Positions 42,613 to 53,480 are shown, counted from the first letter of the stretch. The stretch is 64,000 bases of DNA from Frateuria_A sp035944355 (GCF_035944355.1 NZ_DASZBH010000010.1:124001-188000), one strand, 5' to 3'. Notes: generated by a model from the sequence alone, not told the origin. Program-made: numbers and translations.

Positions 42613-43620
42613 TCAGCCGCCGTGATACTCGCGATACCACTTCACGAAGCGGGCGACGCCGTCTTCGATCGAGGTGTCGGGTGCGTAGCCGACATCGCGG
42701 CGCAGGGCCGAGACGTCGGCCCAGGTGTCCGGCACGTCGCCGGGCTGCATGGGAAGGAGGTTCTTTTCCGCCGTGCGGCCGAGGTTCTGCTCCAGCAGCT
42801 CGATGAAGCGCAGCAGCTGTACCGGCTGATCGTTGCCGATGTTGTAGACCCGGTAGGGCGCGCTGGAGGTGCCCGGGTTGGGCCGTTCGGCGTCGTAGGA
42901 CGGGTCCGGTTGGGCCGGATGGTCGAGCGTGCGGACCACGCCCTCGACGATGTCGTCGATGTAGGTGAAGTCGCGGCTGTGGTTGCCGTGGTTGAACACG
43001 TCGATCGGCTCGCCTCGGCTGATGCGGTCGGCGAACAGCATCGGCGACATGTCCGGCCGGCCCCATGGGCCATAGACCGTGAAGAAGCGCAGGCCGGTGG
43101 TGGGCAGGCCGTAGAGATGGCTGTAGCTGTGCGCCATCAGCTCATTGGCTTTCTTGCTGGCGGCGTACAGGCTGACCGGATGGTCGACGGCGTCTTCCAC
43201 CGCGAAGGGCATCTTGCGGTTGGCGCCATAGACCGAGCTGGAGGAGGCGTAGACCAAGTGCTCGACCTTGCCGTGGCGGCAGCCTTCGAGAATGTTGAGG
43301 AAGCCGTCCAGGTTGCTGCGCACGTAGGCGCGCGGGTTCTTCAGCGAGTAGCGCACGCCGGCCTGGGCGGCCAGGTTCGCCACACGCTGCGGCTGGAAGT
43401 CGGCGAAGGCGCGGTCGATCGCGTCGGCGTCGGCCAGATCGGCGCGCAGGTGGGTGTAGGCCGGGTGGTTGGCGAACTGCGCCAGGCGGGCTTCCTTCAA
43501 CGACGGGTCGTAGTAGTCGTTGTGGTTGTCGATACCCAGGACTTCGTCGCCGCGGGCGAGCAGGCGCTGGGCGAGCGCGGCGCCGATGAAGCCGGCGGTG
43601 CCGGTGACGAGGATGCGCAT
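42613..43620 (-). CDS. NAD-dependent epimerase, UDP-glucuronate 4-epimerase type
   Basis: 335-residue extended SDR. It starts with the Rossmann motif 'LVTGTAGFIGAALAQRLL', has 'VLGIDNHNDYYDPSLKEARL', the 'ASSSSVYG' catalytic serine segment, 'YAASKKANELMAHSY' (YxxxK) and 'RFFTVYGPWGRPDM'. The 'NDYYDPSLK' and 'YGPWGRPDMS' segments are typical of UDP-glucuronate 4-epimerases (CapI/WcvA group), which make UDP-galacturonate for surface polysaccharides. No polysaccharide cluster is adjacent. Confidence 0.92.
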   Translation of the reverse strand: MRILVTGTAGFIGAALAQRLLARGDEVLGIDNHNDYYDPSLKEARLAQFANHPAYTHLRADLADADAIDRAFADFQPQRVANLAAQAGVRYSLKNPRAYVRSNLDGFLNILEGCRHGKVEHLVYASSSSVYGANRKMPFAVEDAVDHPVSLYAASKKANELMAHSYSHLYGLPTTGLRFFTVYGPWGRPDMSPMLFADRISRGEPIDVFNHGNHSRDFTYIDDIVEGVVRTLDHPAQPDPSYDAERPNPGTSSAPYRVYNIGNDQPVQLLRFIELLEQNLGRTAEKNLLPMQPGDVPDTWADVSALRRDVGYAPDTSIEDGVARFVKWYREYHGG

Positions 43621-43772
43621 CCGTTACGGTTCCTGGTGGGGACGGACCATTCTAGCGGGCGGAACCGTGAGGACCGGGCCAACGGCGTTCGCGCGCGGTG
43701 TTCTTCGGCTAGACTAGCGGCCTGACCCGAACACTAGGTGGCCGGCGCGTGAGCGCAGGTCGAGCGTGCGAC

Positions 43773-43848
43773 ATGGCAACTACCCGCATCCTTCGCTGAT
43801 TTCCCGACGCCTTTGTTCCGTACACGAAAGGGCGTCATGCCCTTTTTT
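43773..43848 (+). promoter_or_regulatory. Putative thrS leader: short Thr-containing reading frame and terminator-like hairpin
   Basis: A nine-codon frame, ATG to TGA at 43773-43799, reads MATTRILR. It is followed by a hairpin at 43827-43845 (AAAGGGC, loop GTCAT, GCCCTTT) with a run of six T ending at 43848, 21 bases before the thrS ATG. CCTTT at 43810-43814 can pair with AAAGG at 43827-43831 and would disrupt the hairpin. This could be an attenuator, but the leader frame has only a weak ribosome-binding site and the alternative pairing is just five base pairs. The hairpin itself is clear; its use as an attenuator is inference. Confidence 0.45.
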
Positions 43849-43869
43849 GATTTCCGGGATTCGAAATCC

Positions 43870-45771
43870 ATGATCGAAGTTACGCTCCCGGACGGCAGCA
43901 AGAAGCCGTTCGACCATCCCGTCACCGTGCAGGACGTGGCCGCCTCCATCGGTGCGGGCCTGGCCAAGGCGACGCTCGCCGGCAAGGTCGACGGCAGGCT
44001 GGTCGACGCCAGCTTTCCGATCGACCACGACGCGTGCGTGGAGATCGTCACCGAGAAGAGTCAGGAGGCGCTGGAAATCCTGCGCCATTCCACCGCGCAC
44101 CTGCTGGCGCAGGCGGTGCAGCGCCTGTACCCGGGCGCGCAGGTCACCATCGGCCCGGTGATCGATAACGGCTTTTATTACGACTTTGCCTACGAACGGC
44201 CCTTCACGCCCGAGGATCTGCTGAAGATCGAGGCGGAAATGGAGAAGATCGTGAAGGAGGCGCTGCCGGTTTCGCGCTCGGTGAAGTCGCGCGACGAGGC
44301 GGTCGAGTTCTTCCGCGGCCTGGGCGAGAACTACAAGGCCGAGATCATCGAATCGATTCCGGCCAACGAAGAGCTTTCGCTCTATACCCAGGGCGAGTTC
44401 ACCGACCTCTGCCGCGGCCCGCACGTGCCCAACACCGGCAAGCTGCGCGCGTTCAAGCTGATGAAGGTGGCCGGCGCCTATTGGCGCGGCGATTCCAACA
44501 ACGCGATGCTCACCCGCATCTACGGCACCGCCTGGCTCAACGACAAGGACCTCAAGGCCTACCTGCACCAGCTGGAGGAGGCGGAAAAGCGCGACCACCG
44601 CAAGATCGGCAAGGCGCTGGACCTGTTCCACCAGCAGGAAGAAGGCCCGGGCATGGTGTTCTGGCACCCCAACGGCTGGGCGATCTGGCAGCAGGTGGAA
44701 CAGTACATGCGCCGCGTCTACCGCAAGAGCGGCTACCAGGAAGTGCGCTGCCCGCAGGTGCTGGACGTCTCGCTGTGGAAGAAGTCCGGCCATTGGGACA
44801 ACTACGCGGAGAACATGTTCTTCACCGAGTCGGAGAAGCACACCTACGCGTTGAAACCCATGAACTGCCCGGGCCACGTGCAGATCTTCAACGCCGGCCT
44901 GCACAGCTACCGCGAGCTGCCGATCCGCTACGGCGAGTTCGGCGGCTGCCACCGCAACGAGCCCTCCGGCGCGCTGCACGGCATCATGCGCGTGCGCGCC
45001 TTCACCCAGGACGACGGCCACGTGTTCTGCACGCCCGAGCAGATCGAGCCGGAAGTGACCGCCTTCCACCAGCAGGCCATGCAGGTCTATGCCGATTTCG
45101 GCTTCCAGGACATCGCGCTCAAGATCGCGCTGCGCCCGGACAAGCGTATCGGCTCGGACGAGGTGTGGGACCGCGCCGAGGACGCGCTGCGCAAGGCGCT
45201 GGCCTCCGCCGGCGTGCAGTGGGAGGAGCTCCCCGGCGAAGGCGCCTTCTATGGCCCCAAGATCGAGTACCACATGAAGGACTCGATCGGCCGCGCCTGG
45301 CAGGTCGGCACCATGCAGGTGGATTTCATGATGCCCGAGCGCCTGGGCGCCGAGTACGTGGACGAAAGCTCGCAGAAGCGCCATCCGGTCATGCTGCACC
45401 GCGCGATCGTGGGTTCGATGGAGCGTTTCATCGGCATCCTGATCGAGCACCATGCCGGCAACCTGCCGGCCTGGCTGGCCCCGGTGCAGGCGGCGGTGTT
45501 TTCCATCACCGACGCCCAGGCCGGTTATGTGCGGGAGGTGACGCAAGCCCTTGTGGACAAAGGCTTCCGGGTCCAGGCCGATTTGCGCAACGAAAAAGTC
45601 GGCTATAAAATCCGCGAGCATACGCTGCAGAAAGTGCCCTACCTGCTTGTCGTCGGAGATCGCGAAAAGGAGGCTGGGGCCGTTTCCGTGCGTACCCGTT
45701 CGGGCGAGGACCTGGGCAGCATGCCGCTGGCCGCCTTCATCGAACGCCTAGAGGCCGAAACGCGGCGTTGA
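43870..45771 (+). CDS. thrS: Threonyl-tRNA synthetase
   Basis: Class II aminoacyl-tRNA synthetase of 633 residues charging tRNA-Thr. N-terminal TGS domain ('VTLPDGSKKPFDHPVTVQDV'), the editing domain with HSTAHLLAQA, 'YYDFAYERPFTPEDL' and 'DLCRGPHVPNTG' (zinc-like editing site), the catalytic core ('YKPMNCPGH'-like 'LKPMNCPGHVQIF', 'GGCHRNEPSGALHGIMRVRAF', 'HRAIVGSMERFIGILIEH') and the anticodon-binding end. Start MIEVTLPDG matches the family; upstream ATG and TTG in frame fall inside a terminator-like hairpin and are rejected. infC follows after 46 bases. Confidence 0.97.
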   Translation: MIEVTLPDGSKKPFDHPVTVQDVAASIGAGLAKATLAGKVDGRLVDASFPIDHDACVEIVTEKSQEALEILRHSTAHLLAQAVQRLYPGAQVTIGPVIDNGFYYDFAYERPFTPEDLLKIEAEMEKIVKEALPVSRSVKSRDEAVEFFRGLGENYKAEIIESIPANEELSLYTQGEFTDLCRGPHVPNTGKLRAFKLMKVAGAYWRGDSNNAMLTRIYGTAWLNDKDLKAYLHQLEEAEKRDHRKIGKALDLFHQQEEGPGMVFWHPNGWAIWQQVEQYMRRVYRKSGYQEVRCPQVLDVSLWKKSGHWDNYAENMFFTESEKHTYALKPMNCPGHVQIFNAGLHSYRELPIRYGEFGGCHRNEPSGALHGIMRVRAFTQDDGHVFCTPEQIEPEVTAFHQQAMQVYADFGFQDIALKIALRPDKRIGSDEVWDRAEDALRKALASAGVQWEELPGEGAFYGPKIEYHMKDSIGRAWQVGTMQVDFMMPERLGAEYVDESSQKRHPVMLHRAIVGSMERFIGILIEHHAGNLPAWLAPVQAAVFSITDAQAGYVREVTQALVDKGFRVQADLRNEKVGYKIREHTLQKVPYLLVVGDREKEAGAVSVRTRSGEDLGSMPLAAFIERLEAETRR

Positions 45772-45817
45772 TGTTCCGCGTGGCCTAATTCCATCACTTC
45801 TTCTGGAGGATAGTGGT

Positions 45818-46345
45818 ATCGCTACCACCGACAACAAGGGCAATCGCCGCAACCTCGAAATCCGCGTCCCGCGGGTACGCCTCATCGGCGCGGATTCCGA
45901 ACAGCTGGGCATCCTGACGCGCGACGAGGCATTGGCCCTCGCGCAGGAAGCCGGCATGGACCTGGTCGAGATCCAGCCCAACGGCGACCCGCCGGTCTGC
46001 CGCATCATGGACTACGGCAAGTTCAAGTTCGAAGCCCAGAAGAAGGCCCAGGCCGCCAAGAAGAAGCAGAAGCAGGTCGAGATCAAGGAAGTGAAGTTCC
46101 GTCCGGTCACGGACGTGGGCGACTACCAGATCAAGCTGCGCAACATGCTGCGATTCCTGGAAGAGGGCGACAAGGTCAAGGTCACCATCCGCTTCCGCGG
46201 CCGCGAGATGTCCCATCAGGACCTGGGCCAGAACCTGGCCAGGAAGATCCAGGAGGACGTCGGCGACAACGGCCAGGTGGAATCCTTCCCCAGGCTGGAA
46301 GGACGCCAGATGGTCATGATGATCGGACCGAAGAAGAAGCAGTAA
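45818..46345 (+). CDS. infC: Translation initiation factor IF-3, AUC start codon
   Basis: IF-3 binds the 30S subunit and rejects non-canonical start codons. 175 residues: N-terminal domain ('NKGNRRNLEIRVPRVRLIG', 'LGILTRDEALALAQEAGMDL', 'PPVCRIMDYGKFKFE'), lysine-rich linker, and C-terminal domain ('VKFRPVTDVGDYQIKLRNML', 'DKVKVTIRFRGREMSHQDLG'). There is no ATG, GTG or TTG in frame before codon 39. ATC at 45818 lies seven bases after a strong GGAGGA, giving (M)ATTDNKGNRR, exactly the expected N-terminus. Rare start codons are a known autoregulatory feature of infC (AUU in E. coli). rpmI and rplT do not follow. Confidence 0.95.
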   Translation: MATTDNKGNRRNLEIRVPRVRLIGADSEQLGILTRDEALALAQEAGMDLVEIQPNGDPPVCRIMDYGKFKFEAQKKAQAAKKKQKQVEIKEVKFRPVTDVGDYQIKLRNMLRFLEEGDKVKVTIRFRGREMSHQDLGQNLARKIQEDVGDNGQVESFPRLEGRQMVMMIGPKKKQ

Positions 46346-46349
46346 ACAG

Positions 46350-46373
46350 AAAGGCGGCCTGAGGGCCGCCTTT
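46350..46373. terminator. Intrinsic terminator after infC
   Basis: Ten-bp stem AAAGGCGGCC / GGCCGCCTTT with a TGAG loop, ending in T's. It may act in both directions between infC and the convergent carboxylase gene. Confidence 0.88.
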
Positions 46374-46382
46374 TACTTTGAA

Positions 46383-46405
46383 CCCTCTCCCCTCCGGGGA
46401 GAGGG
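46383..46405. repeat. CCCTCTCCCC-type intergenic hairpin
   Basis: Perfect 10-bp inverted repeat CCCTCTCCCC / GGGGAGAGGG with a TCC loop directly after the infC terminator. Same core as the copy after uvrB. Confidence 0.65.
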
Positions 46406-46422
46406 AGCAGATGGGGCTCGCC

Positions 46423-48411
<1,989 letters not shown>

Positions 48412-48644
48412 GCAGGGTCGTCCCTAAGTCGATGCAAAGCCCGCAAAGCTAGCAGATAAGCCGTGTGTAGCCGATGCGCAGCGCAGCACGGCGTATCATG
48501 CGCGCCTGGCTCGTCCTGCGCGCCGTGCTTGCCCGGGAACCGGGTGAGCCGCCGTTACGCCGGGAGCGCCTCGTCCGCCCGGTCGCCATTCCCGCTTTCG
48601 CGGAGTGACGCCAAGGCGAGGCGGGCCTTCGCACGGAGAACCCT

Positions 48645-49676
48645 TTGAAGAAGTCCGATTTCGATTTCGACCTGCCGCCCGAACTGATCGCCCAGGCCCC
48701 GTTGCCGGAGCGTTCGGCCAGCCGGCTGCTGTGGCTGGACCCTGCCGCGCATGCGCTGGAGGACCGCCACTTCCGCGAATTGCCCTCGTTCCTGCGCCCG
48801 GGCGACCTGCTGGTGTTCAACGATACCCGCGTGCTGCCGGCGCGACTGTACGGGCACAAGGAATCCGGCGGCGCGGTGGAGATCCTGATCGAGCGGGTCA
48901 CCGGCACGCACGAGGCCACCGTGCAGCTGGGCGTGAGCAAGAAGCCCAAGGAGGGTGGCCGGATCGAGCTGGGCGACGGCAGCCGCGCCACGGTGCTCGG
49001 TCGCGAGGGAGCGTTCTTCAAGCTGCGCTTCGAGTCGCCCGAGCCGCTGGAGAAGCTGCTCTGGAAGCTGGGCGAAATGCCGCTGCCGCCCTATATCGAG
49101 CGCCACGCCGACGCCGCGGACCTGGAGCGCTACCAGACCGTCTACGCCCGCGAGCCCGGCGCCGTGGCGGCGCCCACCGCCGGCCTGCATTTCGACGAGC
49201 CGCTGCTCGCGCGCCTGCGCGAACTGGGCGTGGACACCGGCTACGTCACCCTGCACGTGGGCGCGGGCACCTTCCAGCCGATGCGGGTGGAGGACGTCCA
49301 CCAGCACACCATGCACCGCGAATGGCTGAACGTGGGCGCCTGCCTGGTGGAAAAGGTACGCCGCACGCGCGCCGCCGGCGGGCGGGTGATCGCCGTGGGC
49401 ACCACGGTCGTGCGCGCGCTGGAGAGCGCGACGAGAGAGGGGCAACTGCACCCGTTCGCGGGCGAGACGCAGATCTTCATCTTTCCCGGCTACCGGATCA
49501 CCAGCATCGACGGGCTGATCACGAACTTCCACCTTCCGCAGTCGACGCTGCTGATGCTGGTGTCGGCGCTGGCCGGACGGGAGTTCGTGCTTCAGGCGTA
49601 CCGGCATGCGGTACGGGAAAGGTACCGGTTCTTCTCCTATGGCGACGCCATGCTGATCCTGCCCGCCGCGAGCTAG
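48645..49676 (+). CDS. queA: S-adenosylmethionine:tRNA ribosyltransferase-isomerase
   Basis: QueA transfers and rearranges the ribosyl group of SAM onto preQ1-modified tRNA to give epoxyqueuosine. 343 residues with 'FDLPPELIAQAPLPERSASR', 'LLVFNDTRVLPARLYG', 'AVAAPTAGLHFDEPLL', 'HVGAGTFQPMRVEDV' and 'TNFHLPQSTLLMLVSALAG'. Start is TTG (LKKSDFDFDLPPE region) with CGGAGA as ribosome-binding site. First gene of the queA-tgt-yajC-secD-secF block, common in proteobacteria. Confidence 0.96.
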   Translation: MKKSDFDFDLPPELIAQAPLPERSASRLLWLDPAAHALEDRHFRELPSFLRPGDLLVFNDTRVLPARLYGHKESGGAVEILIERVTGTHEATVQLGVSKKPKEGGRIELGDGSRATVLGREGAFFKLRFESPEPLEKLLWKLGEMPLPPYIERHADAADLERYQTVYAREPGAVAAPTAGLHFDEPLLARLRELGVDTGYVTLHVGAGTFQPMRVEDVHQHTMHREWLNVGACLVEKVRRTRAAGGRVIAVGTTVVRALESATREGQLHPFAGETQIFIFPGYRITSIDGLITNFHLPQSTLLMLVSALAGREFVLQAYRHAVRERYRFFSYGDAMLILPAAS

Positions 49677-49680
49677 TTCC

Positions 49681-49696
49681 CTCCCCCTGCGGGGAG
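49681..49696. repeat. CTCCCC/GGGGAG intergenic hairpin after queA
   Basis: Six-bp stem with a CTGC loop in the 174-base gap between queA and tgt, embedded in a C/G-rich stretch similar to the elements after uvrB and infC. A further G-rich half-element (AGGGGGAGGGGAGCAGG) lies near 49808-49825. Confidence 0.5.
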
Positions 49697-49838
49697 AGGA
49701 TCAGGATGAGGGGCCGGGGCTAGCCATGACGGTCATCCAGGCTGCTCCGATGGCTTTTGCCCAGGACCGAGCGCGCACCCCGGCTCTCTCGCCCGTCCTC
49801 GATAAAGCAGGGGGAGGGGAGCAGGCGCGCCGCGATGC

Positions 49839-49844
49839 GATAAT
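49839..49844 (+). promoter_or_regulatory. Putative extended -10 box directly before tgt
   Basis: TGC-GATAAT ends six bases before the tgt ATG. If used, transcription would begin at or next to the start codon, giving a leaderless or nearly leaderless mRNA. Confidence 0.35.
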
Positions 49845-49850
49845 GCCGCG

Positions 49851-50990
49851 ATGACTTCCATGACCTTCGATTTGCTGGCCCGCGACGGCGCGGCCCGCCG
49901 CGGCCGCCTGGCCTTCGCCCGCGGCACGGTGGAAACCCCGGCCTTCATGCCCGTGGGCACCTACGGCTCGGTCAAGGCGATGACTCCGCGCGACCTCACC
50001 GGGCTCGGCGCCGAAATCATCCTGGGCAATACGTTCCACCTTTACTTGCGCCCCGGCCTGGACATCGTGGAGAAGTTCGCCGGCCTGCACCGCTTCATCG
50101 GCTGGGACAAACCCATCCTCACCGATTCGGGCGGCTTCCAGGTGTTCTCGCTGGCGCACAAGCGCAAGCTGGCCGAGGAGGGCGTGACCTTCGCCTCGCC
50201 GGTGGACGGCTCCAAGGTGTTCCTGTCGCCCGAAGTGTCGATGAAGATCCAGACCGTGCTGGACTCGGACATCGCCATGATCTTCGACGAGTGCACGCCC
50301 TATCCGGCCACCGAGCGGCAGGCGGAAGACTCGATGGCCATGTCGCTGCGCTGGGCCGAGCGCTCGCGCCGCGCCTTCGACGATTTGCAACGTGCCGGTT
50401 CAAAGCCGCCCAACGCGCTGTTCGGCATCGTGCAGGGCGGCGTGTACGAACCGCTGCGCCGGCGCTCGGCCGAGGGCCTGGTCGGCATCGGTTTCGACGG
50501 CTACGCGGTAGGCGGCCTGGCGGTGGGCGAGCCGGAGGCCGAGCGCAACCATACGCTGGACTTCACCGTGGCCATGCTGCCCGCGGACAGACCGCGCTAC
50601 CTGATGGGCGTGGGGCGGCCGGAGGACATCGTGGAAGCGGTGCGCCGCGGCATCGACATGTTCGACTGCGTGATGCCCACCCGCAACGCGCGCAACGGCT
50701 TCCTGTTCGTGCCCGAGGGCACGCTGCGCATCCGCAACGCCAAGTACGCCGACGACACCCGCGTGATCGAGGAAGGCTGCGACTGCTACGCCTGCGCCAA
50801 CGGCTTCTCGCGCGCCTACCTGCGCCACCTGGACCGCTGCAACGAGATCCTCGCCAGCACGCTCGCCACCCACCACAACCTGCGCCACTACCAGCGGCTG
50901 ATGGCCGGGCTGCGCGGGGCGATCGCGGCCGGTACGCTGGAGGACTTCGTCGCCGCCTTCTACGCCCGGCGGCGGGGTGCTGCGGCCTGA
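49851..50990 (+). CDS. tgt: tRNA-guanine transglycosylase
   Basis: Tgt exchanges guanine 34 for preQ1 in tRNAs with GUN anticodons, the step before QueA. 379 residues with 'TPAFMPVGTYGSVKAMTPRD', 'GNTFHLYLRPGLDIV', the active-site aspartate in 'ILTDSGGFQVFSL', 'DFTVAMLP' and 'MFDCVMPTRNARNG' (nucleophile region), and the zinc site CDCYAC...C...H ('EEGCDCYACANGFSRAYLRHL'). A second in-frame ATG three codons downstream is possible. There is no clear ribosome-binding site before either. Confidence 0.96.
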   Translation: MTSMTFDLLARDGAARRGRLAFARGTVETPAFMPVGTYGSVKAMTPRDLTGLGAEIILGNTFHLYLRPGLDIVEKFAGLHRFIGWDKPILTDSGGFQVFSLAHKRKLAEEGVTFASPVDGSKVFLSPEVSMKIQTVLDSDIAMIFDECTPYPATERQAEDSMAMSLRWAERSRRAFDDLQRAGSKPPNALFGIVQGGVYEPLRRRSAEGLVGIGFDGYAVGGLAVGEPEAERNHTLDFTVAMLPADRPRYLMGVGRPEDIVEAVRRGIDMFDCVMPTRNARNGFLFVPEGTLRIRNAKYADDTRVIEEGCDCYACANGFSRAYLRHLDRCNEILASTLATHHNLRHYQRLMAGLRGAIAAGTLEDFVAAFYARRRGAAA

Positions 50991-51189
50991 AGTCCCCCGC
51001 TCGGGCGGGCGCTGGCGGAACTTTCCGGGCGGCGCCCGTTCCATGGCGACGGCGCTTGCAAACGCCGGGCGCGGCGCCGTGGCCCGTGAACGCGCCGTGC
51101 ATGCCCCGGGGGTGCATGGCATAATCCAAGACCTTTTTCCGGCGCTGGCCGAAATCCTGAGCCCACGCCACAACTTGCAGGATGAAACG

Positions 51190-51522
51190 ATGAGTCTTCC
51201 GATGCCGCTCGTGATCGCCCAGGCCGCTCCCGCCGCCGCACCGGGCAATCCGCTCTTCAGCTTCCTGCCGCTGATCGCGCTGTTCGCGATCTTCTACTTC
51301 CTGATGATCCGCCCGCAGATGAAGCGCCAGAAGGAGCACCGCAACCTGGTGGCCGCGCTGGCCAAGGGCGACGAGGTAGTCAGCAACGGCGGCATCGCCG
51401 GCCGCGTGGACGAGGTGGGCGAGAGCTTCCTCACCGTCGAGATCGCGCCCAACGTGAAGATCAAGCTGCAGAAGGGCGCCGTGTCGCAGGTGCTGCCCAA
51501 GGGCACGCTGAAGGCTTCCTGA
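51190..51522 (+). CDS. yajC: Preprotein translocase subunit YajC
   Basis: 110-residue single-span membrane protein of the SecDF-YajC complex. One transmembrane helix ('FLPLIALFAIFYFLMI', about 25-40) is followed by 'RPQMKRQKEHRNLVAALAKG' and a small cytoplasmic domain ('VVSNGGIAGRVDEVGESFLT'). The frame is open upstream but the family begins here. A TGG-CATAAT extended -10 candidate at 51117-51125 may drive it. Confidence 0.95.
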   Translation: MSLPMPLVIAQAAPAAAPGNPLFSFLPLIALFAIFYFLMIRPQMKRQKEHRNLVAALAKGDEVVSNGGIAGRVDEVGESFLTVEIAPNVKIKLQKGAVSQVLPKGTLKAS

Positions 51523-51599
51523 TACTCGGCCGGCAAAGGCCATCCGCCGCGGCTTCAGGGGCCGCGGCCTTCGAAGTAACGAGAACGGGCTTCCCAGGC

Positions 51600-53480
51600 A
51601 TGAGTGACTTTCCACGCTGGAAATACGCGCTGGTCGCGTTGGTATTGCTGCTGGGCATCGTCTACGCGCTGCCCAACGCCTTCCCGCCGGTACCGTCGGT
51701 GCAGGTGATCGCGACGCACGGCGCGACGCTCGACAGCTCGGTCGAGCAGAAGGTCGCCGCGGCCCTGAAGCAGCAGAACGTGCCCTACAGCGGGCTGAAG
51801 ATCGACGGCGACCACCTGGTGGCCGACTTCGCCAACGCCGACGTGCAGGCCAAGGCCGCCGACGTGGTCAAGGGCGCGCTGGGCGACAACTACACGGTCG
51901 CGCTCAACCTGGCCTCCACCGTTCCGGCCTGGCTGCGCGCCATCCACGCCAATTCCATGCCGCTGGGCCTGGACCTGCAGGGCGGCGTGCACTTCCTGAT
52001 GGCGGTGGACCAGAACGCGGTGGTCGACAAGCAGGAAGAGCGCTACGCCGACGACATCCGCAGCCTGCTGCGCGAGAAGAACATCCGCTACGAATCGGTC
52101 GCGCGCAACGCCCAGCGCGGGCAGGGCGTGGCCGTGGTGCTGCGTTCGGCCGCGGACCGCAGCACGGCCGCCACCACGATCGGCGCGGAGTATCCGGACC
52201 TCATCGTGCAGGACGGCCCCAGCACCGGCGACCGCTTCCTGCTCAACGTCACGGTCAAGCCCGAGAAGCTGCGCGAACTGGCGCTGGCCACCATCCGCCA
52301 GAACACCGGCACGCTGCGCAACCGCGTCAACGCACTGGGCGTGTCCGAGCCGGTGATCCAGCAGCAGGGCGAGGACCAGATCGTGGTCGAGCTCGCCGGC
52401 GTGCAGAACCCGGCCGAGGCCAAGAAGGTGATCGGCGCGATCGCCACCCTGGAGTACCGCGCCGGCATCGGCTACCCGGGCGACCCCCGCGCGGTCGAGG
52501 CGGCGCGCACCGGCAACGTGCCGCCGGACGCCAACCTCTATTACGAGCGCGGCACCAACCGGCCGGTGCTGGTCAGCAAGCGCATCATCGCCACCGGCGA
52601 CGAGCTGGTGGATGCCGCCTCCGGCGTCGACCAGCAGAGCGGCACGCCCAAGGTGGACGTCACCCTGAGCGCTTCGGGCGCCAAGAAGATGCTCGACTTC
52701 ACCAGCGCCAACGTCGGCAAGCCGATGGCGGTGGTGTATGTGGAAACCGTGTACGACACCAAGATGGTCGACGGCAAGGAAGTGCGCGTGCCGCACACCA
52801 CGCAGGAAGTGATCAGCGACGCGACCATCCAGGGCGTGTTCGGCAAGCAGTTCCAGACCACCGGCCTGGCCACGCCCAAGGAAGCCTCCGAGCTCGCGCT
52901 GCTGCTCAAGGGGGGCTCGCTGGCCGCGCCGATGGACATCGTCTCGCAGAACGTGGTCGGCCCCAGCCTGGGCCAGGACAACATCAAGCAGGGCCTGCGC
53001 GCCGTGTTGCTGGGCCTGGGACTGGTGCTGCTGGCGGCGGCGATCTACTACCACCTGTTCGGCCTGGTGGCGGACATCGCGCTGTTCTTCAACCTGGTGA
53101 TCCTGGTCGCGGTGATGTCGATGATCGGCGTGACCCTGACCATGCCGGGCATCGCCGGTATCGTGCTGACGCTGGGCATGGCGATCGACGCCAACGTGCT
53201 GATCTGCGAACGCGTGCGTGAGGAACTGCGCAACGGCTCCAGCCCGCATGCCTCGATCCGCGCCGGCTACGAGAAGGCCTGGGCGACCATCCTGGACGCC
53301 AACGTGACCCACCTGATCGCCGCGCTGGCGCTGACCACGATGGGCTCCGGCCCGATCAAGGGCTTCGGCGTGACGCTGTTCATCGGCATCATGACCTCGA
53401 TGTTCACGTCGGTCACCGTGACCCACGCGATCACCGCGCTGATCCACGGCAACCGCAAGCTCAAGACGCTGTCGGTCTGA
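51600..53480 (+). CDS. secD: Protein translocase subunit SecD
   Basis: SecD uses the proton gradient to help pull proteins across the inner membrane. 626 residues: first helix ('YALVALVLLLGIVYALPNAF'), the periplasmic P1 domain with 'PLGLDLQGGVHFLMAVD', and the six-helix RND-like membrane domain ('IALFFNLVILVAVMSMIGV', 'GIVLTLGMAIDANVLICERVREE', 'ITALIHGNRKL'). The D/R residues of 'MAIDANVLI' are the family's proton-path signature. The stop codon lies in the first unit of a short tandem repeat. Confidence 0.97.
   Translation: MSDFPRWKYALVALVLLLGIVYALPNAFPPVPSVQVIATHGATLDSSVEQKVAAALKQQNVPYSGLKIDGDHLVADFANADVQAKAADVVKGALGDNYTVALNLASTVPAWLRAIHANSMPLGLDLQGGVHFLMAVDQNAVVDKQEERYADDIRSLLREKNIRYESVARNAQRGQGVAVVLRSAADRSTAATTIGAEYPDLIVQDGPSTGDRFLLNVTVKPEKLRELALATIRQNTGTLRNRVNALGVSEPVIQQQGEDQIVVELAGVQNPAEAKKVIGAIATLEYRAGIGYPGDPRAVEAARTGNVPPDANLYYERGTNRPVLVSKRIIATGDELVDAASGVDQQSGTPKVDVTLSASGAKKMLDFTSANVGKPMAVVYVETVYDTKMVDGKEVRVPHTTQEVISDATIQGVFGKQFQTTGLATPKEASELALLLKGGSLAAPMDIVSQNVVGPSLGQDNIKQGLRAVLLGLGLVLLAAAIYYHLFGLVADIALFFNLVILVAVMSMIGVTLTMPGIAGIVLTLGMAIDANVLICERVREELRNGSSPHASIRAGYEKAWATILDANVTHLIAALALTTMGSGPIKGFGVTLFIGIMTSMFTSVTVTHAITALIHGNRKLKTLSV

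Noticed and set aside
43813..43869. Upstream TTG and ATG starts that would lengthen ThrS by 11 to 19 residues
   Set aside because: They lie in or before a terminator-like hairpin and ThrS proteins begin at the later MIEVTLPDG; no ribosome-binding site supports the longer forms.
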